Notes: generated by a model not told the origin, from the sequence alone. A stretch of 64,000 bases of DNA from Ophiodon elongatus (GCA_016806645.1 JACSYO010002159.1:1991501-2055500), one strand, 5' to 3'. Positions 1-62,159 are shown, numbered from the stretch's first letter. A program made the numbers and translations.

Positions 1-590
1 CAGTGTTTAATTAGTCTGATGAGATAAGCTTAGTAGGGACTGTCCAACAGCAGCAGATAAGGTCGCGGTGACCTGGCACATCCTAGCGTGGGCCGGTAGT
101 GACGGCGCCTTGGCCCCAGATGGTGTTTAAGCAATTAAGTCCAAAAGGACTAACTAGGGGAAGGGAGAATATTATGACAGGGGAAGGTAAGCATGGGAGG
201 CAGACAGCGAAATAATCAGTTCCGTTATTAAACCGTCGTACACTGGTTGGCAGGACGTACGTAAGGTACGTGGTTGCCCAATACGAGAAAAAGATGAGAT
301 AAGGGGAGGGGCTAATGGGTGGGCAGGGGGCCGCACTTAAAATCCAAAATGTTTCATTATAAGAACTATGTCAGTTGTACGGTCGCGAGTTGTTTGTTCC
401 GGACCCAACTCGATTTGCTTGTAATCTGTGTGCTACAAATAAATCCACGTGAATTGAATTTTTATCCAATGTCTTTGGTATGTCTCCCGTTTGTGAGTCA
501 GATAGGAAATAGCAATTACGTTTATACAGCATCAGGTTTTAAGAAAGTTAGCCATCAACGAGCCAGCGGAAGAATTCAGCCACAACAAGG
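1..590 (+). mobile_element. Possible retroviral LTR (solo or end of a provirus cut by the window edge)
   Basis: The block has mixed base composition with CpGs, unlike the AT-rich DNA after it. It contains a TATA-like TTATAAGAAC at 357-366, then a hairpin-prone segment (about 376-420: GAGTTG...CAACTC) and AATAAATCC at 438-446. This order is like the U3-R junction of fish retroviral LTRs. It may end in ...CACAACA near 587. No gag, pol or env sequence is present. The left edge may lie outside the window, so target duplications cannot be tested. Confidence 0.4.
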
Positions 591-596
591 TTCATG

Positions 597-630
597 CACA
601 TGAGCTACTCAAATTTGTGTAGCTCATGTG
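597..630. repeat. Perfect 12-bp inverted repeat with 10-base loop
   Basis: CACATGAGCTAC (597-608) and GTAGCTCATGTG (619-630) are exact reverse complements around TCAAATTTGT. It lies just past the presumed LTR end. It could fold as a DNA cruciform or RNA hairpin. Its function is unknown. Confidence 0.85.
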
Positions 631-1435
631 TCCAATTTTTTGATGGCATGGATACAGGCCCTGTGGTAGAATCACTAACCCAAAATATGAAACTGCTTTA
701 CAGTATGTACCATTTCTTTGGTCTAAAATGAAAACATCTTTTTGAAAGAAAAAAAATAATGATCCTTATGTTCTGTAAACATGTCAAATGTAATGCAGCC
801 CCTTTTCCCCAAAGTTATGTAGCTGACTGTCGACAGCTGACTAATGATCAGGTGCAGATAATGTTGGTTCAGGGCAGCCACTGAGTTCATGTGACTGACA
901 CAAAAATGTCAGGCCTCAGGTTGTAAAGGTCACAGAGGGGTCACTTATTTAACACAGTGGGTTAGGATAGATTTATAGCCATGAAATTCACATGTACTGT
1001 ACATATCAAGACTACAGTTGATTTCACTGACTGCCAAGTGGCATAAAGTGCCTCCAAGTTCCTATTTCTCTGACTCATATCACACATACTCAATTATTCA
1101 TTCTGGCTGATTGTTGCTCAATTGCTTTGGAATCTGTTCATTTCCTGTTTCAACAAAAATGTTCATCACTGGCCATACTGAGCTGAACAGCTGACTATTT
1201 GTGTGTTAACTACAACCTTAACAGTGATGCAATATATGTTGTTTTTAACAGGTTTAATGATAGTGATTTCAGCTCTGCAGTTACAGGAAGTGTGTCTTCA
1301 ACATATCTTCATACAACAGATCGTATGATATCTTACAAAATCGACTTCTTATATTTCGTGTCTTTTTCTACGAAAGTCAGTAAAACGTGCCAACTTCTGC
1401 TCGTTACATGCAGAGTCACTTCAAAATAAACCTCC
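631..1435. other. AT-rich non-coding DNA
   Basis: Only short ORFs with no recognisable protein. It lies in the VEPH1 intron between E11 and the next, unseen exon. Confidence 0.6.
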
Positions 1436-1890
1436 ATCTCCTCAGATGGATTTAGGAAACAAAAATACTTGGTTAGGAAAAGATTGTGAAATACTTAGTT
1501 AGGTTTAGGAAACAAAACTACTTAGTTAGGTTTAGAAAAAGATCATCGTTTGGGTTAAATGAACGTTGAAAATAAAAGTTACAAGTTATGTGAGAAATAG
1601 ATTAAAGTTGACTTCTTGTTTTACATGGCGAACACACAGCGGTCTCTCGGGTCAAAGATTGGTGTTTGTTGGACCCATTCGTCTCCCCTCCTGCCAGCCC
1701 TGTGTGGGCTTTTTGCGGTCTTTATACTTCCTTGTGATTGCATGGATAACATACAAAATCATTTCATGGAATATCTACGAATTACAGCGTGTTATTTTTA
1801 CATTGGTAAAGCTACAAAGCCTGTGCTACCAAGGGTACGTGAGAAAATAAACTGTGTTTTTTGTTATATGGGTGAACTAACCCTTTAAGT
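1436..1890. mobile_element. Dispersed non-autonomous element with internal TTAGGTTTAG subrepeats
   Basis: Variants of ACTTAGTTAGGTTTAGGAAA recur at about 1452-1535, followed by GATCATCGTTTGGGTTAAA. The block ends with GGGTGAACTAACCCTTTAAG (1869-1888), a typical terminus of small fish DNA transposons. I recognise the family as a common percomorph repeat but cannot name it. Confidence 0.5.
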
Positions 1891-4800
1891 GTATACCAGT
1901 CAGCCATGCGGAGCAGTTGGGCTCTCCAAGGCCACAAATGCTTTGGTAAACACATGTATCCATGCACACACGCTTCCAATTACACCATCCCAATAGGAAA
2001 GTAATATTATTCCTTTTCTCAATCCTGTAATGTAGAGAGACTGGCATGGATCTAAAAGGTAATCATCCGTTCCTTGCAGTCATTCAGCTGGCTGAGTGAT
2101 TACAATGGTTTGTTCTGAGCAACAGAGCTGGAAGAATGGCTTTCATTTGGCTTTTGTTCTGTTTGGATCGGGCAGGCTGACGTGTGTGTGTCTGTGTGAT
2201 GTGTGTGATTACTTCTGAGCATGCGTGTGTTTGTGTAGTTGAAGATATGGATGATGACAAGAGAATGACATAGAAGAAAGGGAAAATTAAAAGCTGTGAA
2301 CCCAGCTTAATGACAGCTTCCATTATTTAAATGAACCAAATGAACAGCAATTCCAAGATCATTCATCACTCCCTAAGTCATCTTATAACTTGAACACTGA
2401 CGACAGTAGAACCACTTCCAAGAGAATTAGTGTTATTCCAAGTGCTCAATGTGCTTTCAGATGACTTCTACTGTCGACCAGTTTTCTAAGCACCTGAAGC
2501 TTGTTCAACAAACACTGTAATATAGCGTCCATGCACACTATTACTGTGGGGGAAAGGCTGCTGGTTGCTTTTAGGACTATTAGCCCCAGGGCATCGAATT
2601 GGCAGCGGAAAATAACTCTGAAGTGAGACAAAAAACTTTAATCAAAAATGATAAAAGTGGAAAATAAGTCTTATTGGAATTAGCTCTAATCATACGTGTA
2701 AACATGGTGTTGAGCGGTGGATAATGCCGCAATATTAACCACCAGCACCACATTATAGACCAAAAAAGCATATACATACGCATGTGTCAATATTCATGAC
2801 TGGTAATAACAATTATTAGTTTTATTTGGTACTGTGTAGAGTTTTGTGCCTACATTTTCACACTTATACACACTTATATCGACAGTTGGTGACTGAAACG
2901 TGCAAGGAAATATAGCAATGCAGAAAAAACATCTGACTGATAGCTAGCAAACATGGATGTAAACAATGCTGGATTCATTATATGTAATATTTGTTTTAGT
3001 TGAAGGAAATGCACACAATGTCTTTTTACTTAGAACTTGTAAACATAAAGTTGTTTTCTTATTATTGCACATAAACAAAAATAAACACACACACACACAT
3101 GATCACACTAAACTTTGACCTCCTATCCGCCTGTTTCCTTCCACTGAAAACAACTTCCTGTCTCTGGCTTTAACTTTCTGGCAAATAGCTGCTGCCATCA
3201 AACAGCAGAGCCTGAAAACACCACGTGGCTGTAGGGCACAAAGGTTTACAGCTACTCATTCTCGATTTCAAGTTAAATTCATCAGAAGCCAGTCCCTCTC
3301 ATTCTTACATTATTTCTTCAGCACACATCATCTGCCACAAATGTCACTCTTCTAACTCCTCTTATATAACTAATAACTGCTTCTATGAAAGACTGACAGA
3401 GAGATACACGCAGATTTAAAGCCTGTATTCCACACATGTCACATTTCCTTTGAAGGCTAAACTGTCACTCGTCGATTTATAGACTCTGTAAATTCCCTGT
3501 CTCATCGCTCAACTACACCCACTTTCTTTGTTTCTCACAGTGGAGAAACAAGTGAGAAGAGACAGGCACCAGGGGAGAGATGCTTAGCAGTGTAAATAAG
3601 ATAAGAGGATCTATTAATAGTCCCACAGCGGAGAAATATGCAGTCGAACGGTAGCAAAGAGAACGGTGAGAAACATATTATGGATAAGCAAGTAAATAGT
3701 AAAGATATAAATAGTAAACGGTAGAAACAATATATAATAGTAGACGGACTGAGTGGTTGAATTCACATCATTGCACATATGAAAATCAAACCTAAGGAAG
3801 AAAGTCTGAATAGTCTGCAGCCACTGTTGAGACAGGTCTATAAAAGAGTTTTTGTTTTGATATTCTTTTAAATGTTCTCATTACATATTTTAAATATTTT
3901 GGTCACATTTTATACAGCTTTAAGCCTCCAGTGTGTAGAGTTGAAGAAAACACAAGTAGACAGCCAGAAAACACAAACACAGTAATCTAAAAGTCTGACT
4001 TCATCAGGACAAAGTGCTCGTCGGAGGGGGGTCGCTGGTCCAAAGTAAACTAATCAGCAGTAAGTCCTGATGGCACTGACTGACTGATTACGGGGCTCCT
4101 TCAAATCAGACAGCTATTGAATAAGAGCTTCTCTTTGCTCCATTTCTCTTAACTGTTCTGGGAAAAGATCATTGCCCTTGATGGCGTTTTGAGTGAAAAC
4201 ATCCCATTGAGCTCAGCTCTGCGGTGGTTTTACTATCAGACCCGAACTGTGTGCCCAGGAAAGCTTGTGACATGATTGAAATGAGGAAAAAAAAAAACTT
4301 AAAACCCCACTTTGGTTGTTCATTGCTGTGTTTAGAGAGGACAACAAGGGACAGGAGCAATTTAGGGGAAATCAGGGTGGGATTTAGTCTGTCAAAGGGA
4401 GTAATTTGATAGTAATGTACAGTATGAGAGAATATCTGAGGCACAGAGGGCCAATTTTTCCACATTCATTCTTCCTGTCTATTTTCCCTCGTTTACTTCC
4501 TCTCGGCCTCACCCTCTTTATACGTTTTTGGGCCGTGAGTTCATTGATTTTATTTGCTTTATTTTCATTCATCAACGTTTTCATCATCATTAATTCATGA
4601 CATATTCATTGCCCTGTTAGATTCAATGTATACAGAACTAAAATAAATCTCACAGTAACGGCTAACTGATTTTCACTTACTCGTCTCCAGGGGTCGTCAA
4701 CTTTTATGTGTTAGTCTATAGAAATTGTCTATATTCCTAAACCCTGATGAAAATTCTGATATAAATATGAAGTTGATACAACAGAGGATGTTATTTTCTT

Positions 4801-4913
4801 GTTCAACCAATCGACAATAGTTTGCTTTTTCACAAACTTCTCCATTTGTACGAAACCAACTTGATTATGCTCGTACAGTAAACTACGTGTACTCTGATCA
4901 TGGTATAATTTGG
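1891..4913. other. Intronic DNA of VEPH1 with no gene seen
   Basis: I looked on the minus strand for the expected PH-domain exon and found none. Only short unremarkable ORFs and a short CA tract (3087-3100) occur. Confidence 0.6.

Positions 4914-4990
<77 letters not shown>
4914..4990. repeat. (GT)n microsatellite abutting the E11 donor
   Basis: About 38 uninterrupted GT units on the plus strand. In VEPH1 RNA it reads as CA repeats starting two bases after the GU of the E11 donor. Confidence 0.98.
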
Positions 4991-54259
<49,269 letters not shown>

Positions 54260-54720
54260 CCTGGTCCTGGTTTCAGACCAGTATGGTACTGGTGCTACCC
54301 AGTTTAAGAAGTCTTAATTGCGAATGAGTATATCCCCGACATAATGATCAAGGAAAAGCAAACTTTTGAATAAAGTTTTCCTCCTGATTTTAGGGGACCA
54401 TTTGGAGAGAATACAAAGTCCTTTGCATTGTGATCCCAAAAGGAGTAGAACCTTCTAAAATGACAATTTTTCCAGCACTATTTTGGGCATTTTCAGTCCC
54501 GTGGAAGCACTTGAATTGGTCAAATAACTTCACGGAGTGACAAAAGAACACTGCTAATATTTCAAGAATGAATTAATTGTGTGTAGTTGAGTTAAAATCC
54601 TCTTCAGTACATTCCAACATCAGGTAGGTTGGACTAGAGTGGATATTTTCCTGGGTCTGCCTGAGGTCTGTTACCATGGAGACAAGGCATATTCTGAAGA
54701 GGGCTTTCTACAGCACAGCC
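54260..54720 (-). other. VEPH1: Candidate 5' UTR part of VEPH1 exon E1
   Basis: The bases just upstream of the VEPH1 start codon have no pyrimidine-rich acceptor. The nearest good one in the gene sense is TCTCTCCTTCAG|GGCTG, with the first exon base at 54720. If used, it gives a 461-base leader in the same exon as the start codon. That leader contains an upstream ORF of 34 codons (54677-54573). The assignment rests only on splice-site quality; a shorter leader or an extra exon is possible. Confidence 0.35.
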
Positions 54721-54989
54721 CTGAAGGAGAGACGGGCGAAAAAAAGAGAGGGAGAGAAGAATAAATTAACGAAAGAGAACTAAACGATGGGATATTCATT
54801 TTGTATACAAATATTAATAATCTGGCGAGCAATAGATTGAGCCGCTGAGAATGAGAAAATCAATTTTGAGCCAGGAAGAGAAGCTGCAGAGGTTTCATGA
54901 GGGATTTTTTTTCTTCAGTGACTTGGACAACTTTGACAACCGAGAAAGATGCAAGTCAATATTCAAAGAAAAGTAGTACTTAACCTCCC

Positions 54990-55380
54990 AAGGGTTCCAT
55001 GAGAAGGTTGATAGCACTCTTATATCTGTATGTCGCAACCAGCAGCAGCAGCAGCTTGGCTTCGCTAAGCAGGCAAACTGGACACAGCAACAACTAGCCT
55101 GGCTCTGTCCAAAGGTATCAGTCACTGAAAAGTCACCGCTCTCAGCCAAGAAATAGTCCGGCATACAACCAGCTGTAAATCCACAGCCTGGACTTTTAGT
55201 TTTTTGCACTCATTAAACAAATGAGATATAACCTGTTAATTAGTGACCCTCAGGTGCATTTTGTTTCCAGTCTTCATGCTAAGCTAAGCTGACATGCTGC
55301 TAGCGGTAGCTTCACAAAACAGACAAGAGAGTTGAATCTATCTTCACATCTAACTTTCATGTAAGAAAAGTGAATAATCA
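54990..55380. mobile_element. Two family A copies in inverted orientation
   Basis: The left part reads forward (GAGAAGGTTGATAGCACTCT, GCCTGGCTCTGTCCAAAGGT to 55117). The right part reads reversed (AGAAATAGTCCGGCAT, GATATAACCTGTTAATTAGT, CAGTCTTCATGCTAAGCTAA, ACAAGAGAGTTGAATCTATC). Confidence 0.65.
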
Positions 55381-56834
55381 TGTATCCAAAGTAACTATTG
55401 CCGGTGTTTCGCTTTCAAACTGACAGAAAACGACATTCAACAACAACGTATCTGCTCAAGCACTCCGACTACTGTCCTTCTCCCTCATCCATCCCTCCTT
55501 CAGCTTTCTCTCCTCCTTGTCCTCTTTCTGCAGGTGCACCAAGTAAACTGTAACACTGTAAACACCGAGCAGCGCACGGTAAAGGAAATCCTGGAGCTGA
55601 ACCATAGCCCCTCGACCCCAGAGGCTCACGTGCCCTCAGACCGATAGCCGATGGGTTCAGAGGTCAATGTGTGAACGATGTGAACTACATGACTCATGGT
55701 AATGTGTGACATATCAGGTACAGAATCATACATACTTACCATCGCGTGAACACACACACACACACACACACATGCACAGACACACGCATGCAGGCACTCT
55801 GGGAATGTGTGACTATAGTTTCCACTTCACAGAGGTGTTTGCTTAAACTATGCAGCCTCGGTGACATTTCGGGTTACCGTCTGCGTTATATTGTTCAGTC
55901 CAGTGCACATTCCACTGTGCTGGGTTCAAATAAAAGCACGACCCATGTCGCATTAAAAGGCTAAACCAGTATTTAAACGATCTTCAAAAGGGTAAATGTT
56001 TTGAACGTATTCAACTGTATTATTTGATTTGTTATATTCCTAATATGTTGTTCAGTATTCATTTCAGTCCTATATATTTAGTCATAATGACAGAAATGGT
56101 CCACTGAGAATAAGCAGTCGCCCACCTTAAAGTCTTATGAATGGAGGCAGAGTTGTGGGAATTCAAAAGCACTACGTTAACCATTATTTCTGTTCCTGTG
56201 AAACTCAATTAAACATTAAACACTATGAGGGGCAACCGGAAGGGCGGAGGGGAGTTTTACACACACACACACGCACACACACACACACACTGCATGTTCC
56301 TCCCTTGTCTTTATAGACAATTTTTTTGCAAGTACGAAACATACACATTCTTCAAAGCAGCCACCCTGTTTGTCTGCTGCCTCCTTTTTAGAGGATGAGC
56401 AGCTAAGCATATGTATCTGTGTCATTGTCTTGCTGCACCCGCTTTTCTCCACAATCAGACGTCACGGCACCGTTTCTCTGAAAGTGACATTGGAGCGAGC
56501 CCAAGCTAGAACCAAAGGAAGGCACAAAGCGGAGCACTTGGGAGGCCGTCGTCTCTCCCGCCAAGTCGGGGATGGCCATAGAAACCCGCCCATTGCCGGG
56601 ATACCACATCAGGAATTCATATATCGGTCCGAGCCAGGCCGCTGGGGCCAAAACAACAAAACGACCATAAACACCAAGCGAAGCGATTTATCCGTCACAC
56701 ACAGGCAGACACACACACACACCCCTATGATCCTTGTACAAGCAACAATGAGAGCTATTTCTGTGCATGGTTGGAGGTACAGTATGTGTGTGTGTTGAAG
56801 GGGGTAGCAGACATCAATTATCTGCAGCGTGTTT

Positions 56835-56836
<2 letters not shown>

Positions 56837-56885
<49 letters not shown>
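56837..56885. repeat. (TA)n microsatellite
   Basis: About 24 TA units. Confidence 0.97.
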
Positions 56886-56887
<2 letters not shown>

Positions 56888-57511
56888 TGCATACGTGTAT
56901 TCTTGAACGTTGACACAACAAGATTGTGAGTTTATTAGATTAGGTACACCTAGCAATAATGCGGCCCTGCAATAAATCCTACCTTCGTGTAGTTTATGAT
57001 GTTTTTTGAGAGGTGTTGAATCAAACGAAATTCATAAAGTAATTCCGTACGAAATTCAGAAAGAAAGCAGAGGCAGGGGTGGATCTGAGAGAGACAACAG
57101 AAGAAAACAAAACAAGAGCAGAGGCACCAGGAGAAAAGGAGGAATGAGAGTCGGACACAGTCGGAGTGAAAGAGAACAGCAACAGAGCAACAGAGGAGCT
57201 GACAGAGAACCAGAGGGAGAAAGAGCCAGAGGTGGATAATGTTTCTGTGTCCTGAATTCCCTGTGTAACCTGCAGACAAGTCGAATACTGAGCTTCCATT
57301 ATTCTACCTGAATGCCTCACAATAACTCTCTCACACACGCACGCACGCACGCACAAACACGCGCACACACACACACACACACTGTACACATGCCATCCTC
57401 TCTCTCCTCGCAAGTGAACTGTTGTGTATATTTACTTATCCTTTCCTGCTCTCACTATGTCACAGCCCATCTGAGTGACTGAGCGCCAGTGTGGCTGTGG
57501 CTGTGTGTCCT

Positions 57512-57538
57512 TGCATGTGTGTGTGTGTATAGGTGTGT

Positions 57539-57606
<68 letters not shown>
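57512..57606. repeat. (GT)n microsatellite
   Basis: About 45 GT units with TATAGG and TATG interruptions in the first part. Confidence 0.97.
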
Positions 57607-57610
<4 letters not shown>

Positions 57611-58919
57611 GCAGAGGAAAAAAAATTGGTCTGAGGAATTTCAGTTCTTAAACAATCAGCTAGTTACTATTAATCACCCAGCCACGGCTCAGTAAGCTCA
57701 GGAATGCGGCCCTTAAACACACATGTACGCAGTAGAAGACAGTTGCAGTAGCTTTTCCCACCTGCATTTTCTGATACATTCTTAACTTTAAATACTTTGC
57801 AAGTAACTGAACGGCACATTTGAGTTGTGTTTTTTTTTTTACTTTTTTCGTATCGTCGGTGCGTTGTCTGTCGTACTTCTACAAACACGGAAAATAGTTC
57901 CGATGAAATCCAATTGAATGTAAAGCTCAGGCACCCACATGTCGCGGTAGAGCTGTGTATGGGCCACTGGGTGAGGGGTGATGGGGGGGTGAGAGGGTGA
58001 GGGGCTATGTGAGGACAATGTGACTGAAGGGCCTCTCTCTCTCTCGCTCTCTCTCTCTCCTCCACCACTGCCTCTACTGTCTTTACCCAGCTCTCTGAGA
58101 GAGTGAGAGAGAAAACACTGGCTCTTTTGTATGACCTATAAGACAGACCTCCCTCCCCCGTCTCTCCCTCTCTCTTGCTCAGTCGGCCCTATCCCTCTGT
58201 GTAATGTGCACCTGCTCGGCCTGCAAGACATCTCACACACACACACACACATGCACACGCACACGCACTCGCACAAATACTTTAGAAAGGAGCTGAGTGA
58301 AAGGGAGATAAAGAAAGAAAAAAACAGCATTCCACTGTTTTCTCTACATTAATGCTTCATATCTGACTGAGTATCTTTCTTTCAGTCTTTATTTATGCAC
58401 AAAATGAAGAAGGGGTTTGGAGTAGAGGCTGCCTGAATGCTGTTTTTTGTTGTTGTTGTTTTATTTAAACATTTGAAATTCCTCATCTCCCACCATTGAG
58501 ACAAAGATAAAGATGCCCAGCTGGCCTTCATTTCGCAGTCAGGAACCATTTGACAAAACATCCTCTGGACTTTCACCGATAATGTTTGTCAAAGCAAATT
58601 TGCTTTGTTCATTTCAGACAATATGCAAACAAGAAGCATGTGTTCTAAAATTGCACTAAAATAAGCTTTCTTTGTGCGAATGGTACAGAACTATAAATGC
58701 TGGAGTGTGTTAGCTCAACATTTATGGCCCTTGTTGCTGGGTGTTGGGGAAAGTTGGAGGGTATCCTGAGAATTGAGGCCTGCTCAGTGAATTAAAAGGT
58801 TTGCGCCAGCATGTGTAATAAAACTTCCTTATGACTTGCTCCTCCATTAAAAGTACACATAAATAAAAAGTGCTCGCAAAATAGCCCCAGTGAGACATAA
58901 ATATGTGCAAGCTCATTTG

Positions 58920-59192
58920 ATCTGAGGATTATTTTCACCATTGATTACTCCGCCTATTATTTTCTCAATTAATCGCTGACTCGTTGAGGCTCAAGAATGT
59001 CAGAAAATGGTGAAAATGACCCGTTATGAATTCCTTAAACTGAGAGTTACGTTTAGTTTTCTTCAACCGAAAGTCCAAGCCCCAAAAATATTCAGTTTAC
59101 ATTGACGTAAAACTGAGAAAACCAGCAAATCGTCACATCGGAGGAGCCTGAACTAGACTCCACTAATCGTTAACCAGCTCTAATCCGATCAC
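58920..59192 (+). mobile_element. Short dispersed element, family B, forward copy
   Basis: TATTATTTTCTCAATTAATC, TGTCAGAAAATGGTGAAAAT, CAAAAATATTCAGTTTACAT, AACCAGCAAATCGTCACATC and CACTAATCGTTAACCAGCTC in family order. Confidence 0.75.
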
Positions 59193-60268
59193 CCTTCAGG
59201 TGGTTTGAGTGCATCAGTCCTGTTAAGCATCCCAGGCAACTACCAGCGTCCCAAAATGAATATCTACGCGACAACAACTAAAAAGTTTTCATCTTTTATG
59301 CCAAAAGGCCTCCACACATCAAACAGGCAAACTATGCCACACTGTGTCTCCGGTCAGATCTTCCCATCACATCCTGAGCAGAAACCCACTGTCCATACTA
59401 ATGGCATGATTAAAGGCTCGTTCCATTGGTACATATTCCCTATAACTGGGCCAATCAGTTATGTAACTGATGCCATGAATTTCATGAATAAGTAAGAGGA
59501 CTAAGTCACTATGAAGAGATTCCCCCGGAGGACTTCTCTGGAAATAGGTTCACACTGCCGCAGAGAACTCTTCTTGAAACACAGACCCCCGAAGTTTCGC
59601 ATATGAACATAATCTATGAGTGTATTGTATTATATATGCATTTTTGTGTGTGTGTGTGTGAGACAAAAGGGAAAGTTCTCCATTATTTATGCCCTGCAGT
59701 TATGCAGCTGCGGAGCAACGATTGGGAATTACAGTATGACAGGAGCCGGAGAAAATAGCTACTGTAAAGACACACTGGAGCCACTGAGAGATAAAGGAAG
59801 ACAGAATGGGAAATGTGGAGGGACGGGGAGAGAAAACAGAGACTGAGAATGGGGGTCACTGTGGACCCGATAACACAAAGCAGAACCAGACCACAGGAAC
59901 ACTTAATGTGACACTTATGGATGTCACACTGCCTACACTGCAGATATGCTATGAATACCAAAGAGGGAAGGTAAAAAACGGTTCAATGTATCCTTCGTGG
60001 CCTTTTATCCTGCTGATGGACTAATCAATGGTTCATTCCAGCTCCGTTACTAAGTGGTGCTCTTATTGAAACGCTACAGTATGGGAATCAGACATAAACT
60101 ACGGAGGATTTCTGTATAAAAACCCACAGATTTAACCCAGATTGGTCACAGAAAAACCTATTTTGGGACCCACCATGCTGGATTCCAAGGTGAAATGAAT
60201 TTGAGTGCCAGACAGGGAAAAAAACAGAACAAAAAGAAGATCCCCTTGACTGATTTGAACTGGTTTCC

Positions 60269-60303
<35 letters not shown>

Positions 60304-61450
60304 AGTCTCTGAAGGCATAACTGTGTCAAATAGCATTGAATCCAACCAAAAGTGTGGAGAGGGGGTTGGGTGTGGGGGGGGGGTCCTCTTTACTCTCAAG
60401 TTTGGCTCCGCTGCGCTGGGAGACTCTCGACCGCTGAGAGGATTTCCATCGCAGAGAGGAGAAGTGCTGGTTGGAGAAGTGCATTACCGCCACATACACA
60501 CACATTTTCGAAAGCATTCATTATTCATTCGTCCCCGCAGCCCAAACTCAGAGAGCTGAACGGAAGCATGTTCTGGTTTCAGCCATATACGGGTCTGACC
60601 CAGGAGTGCAGGCTAAAAGGAATAAATTCAGTGCATCAAACATTAGGACCTAATTTTTAAAGATGAGCTGCGTTCAAATATCCTCAATACATGTTTAATA
60701 TGTTTCTAAGTTTAGAAATCTTTTCACGACTTGCATCCTCCACATTATTTAGATTTCCCGCCTCGTGTGTGCGAGTGGATGGATCGAGCCTATTATGCAT
60801 TAGAGTGCAAATCCTGGAAAACATTTATACATGAAGTACGTAACCTAAGTTGACCTGTAGTTGAAATTCGCCTAGATGCCATCAGAACAAGGAAATGCAA
60901 AAGATGCTGAAAGATGACTCCACACAAACACAGTTCAGCCATCCAAGAATTTAGAAGACGGAGGAGTGTGTCCTCATTCCAAGATAACATATGGAGCTTT
61001 TCGTGAAACCAAGTCAAATGGTGATTGAAATTAAAGACTAGCAGTCCGGTGTCGGCTACATGCGTGCATGTGTTCTAAATGACACAATAAAATGCAATCA
61101 TATTTGATTTGGTCCTCGTGGTCTGGAGAGAAGCGAGTGAGCGAACATGGACTCGGGTGTGTGTGTCCTTGCCTTGTGATAAACTGGCAGCCTCCACGTG
61201 ACGGATTTGGCAGGAAAGGAAAAATGAATGAAAACATGAATGAATGGATTGCATGCTGCTGTTTGAATGGCGTGTCCAACAGTTTGGGATGTAAAGTAAA
61301 TTCCTTTCACAGCGCATAGCGAAAAGAGAATTTCAATATCTGTTCAAATAATGGGTGAAAAATAATCAGGACAGTCTCCTCCTTTCCTGGGACATCAAGA
61401 TACTCTGTCTCAGAAGTCTGTGACCTTGAGGAGTCCCTCCTCTCTCCGTA
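59193..61450. other. VEPH1 first intron, no gene seen
   Basis: Unremarkable apart from a GT repeat (60272-60302) and a short G run (60376-60383). Confidence 0.55.
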
Positions 61451-61453
61451 TCC

Positions 61454-61487
61454 ACACACACACACACACACGCGCGCGCACGCGCGC

Positions 61488-61520
<33 letters not shown>
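61454..61520. repeat. CA/CG alternating tract
   Basis: CA repeat, then CGCGCGCGCACGCGCGCGCA (61471-61490), then CA again: about 65 bp of alternating pyrimidine-purine. Confidence 0.96.
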
Positions 61521-61522
<2 letters not shown>

Positions 61523-61608
61523 GAGTAGAAATGCAAAGACTAAATGTGAGTAATGCGACTGAACTTGCCTTTCAAGCTCCAAGAACACATTCCTCTGTAT
61601 TTACACTG

Positions 61609-61610
<2 letters not shown>

Positions 61611-61665
<55 letters not shown>
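61611..61665. repeat. (GA)n microsatellite
   Basis: About 27 GA units, 0.5 kb downstream of the presumed VEPH1 exon 1 in the gene sense. Confidence 0.97.
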
Positions 61666-61667
<2 letters not shown>

Positions 61668-62159
61668 AAATGGAAGTAAAACAGGTGTAAAATAACTACC
61701 CAGCATACCTCAATGTTGCCAGCCAAACCTAAAACTTTTCACTATAAAGTGCCATATGTACTCGTAATCTGACCTCTACAGTTCATCGTATGAGGGCAAT
61801 ATGTGTAGTCAGCATATATGCAATTATTAACAAGTATATTGCATTCAGTGCCTTTGGCCACAACCCACGAAAACACCTCTCCGATCCACCTGCTCCCCCT
61901 CTGTGTGTGTATTCCTATTTTAGATTTCACGCGTAAAATGCATTCGATGCACGACGAGGGGAGACCGTGGCACATCGGTGCTTCGACGCACGATTCCACA
62001 TCATCCAGTCAACTTTCCCGACATCGGGGAATGTGGGTGGCATTTCATGCCTTAAGCCAGGCAACGCGTTTCTGTCTCTAATGACAGATTGCCACGCAAC
62101 AAGAAGAAATAAAAAAGCCTAATTCAATTCCTCACACCTACGGGAGTCGGACAGCTTAC

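Larger units (their letters stand above)
55381..58919. other. VEPH1 first intron with simple repeats
   Basis: CA repeats (55748-55772, 56260-56291), (TA)n (56837-56885), ACGC/CA (57331-57385), GT (57512-57606) and CT (58032-58060). No gene was seen. Confidence 0.6.
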
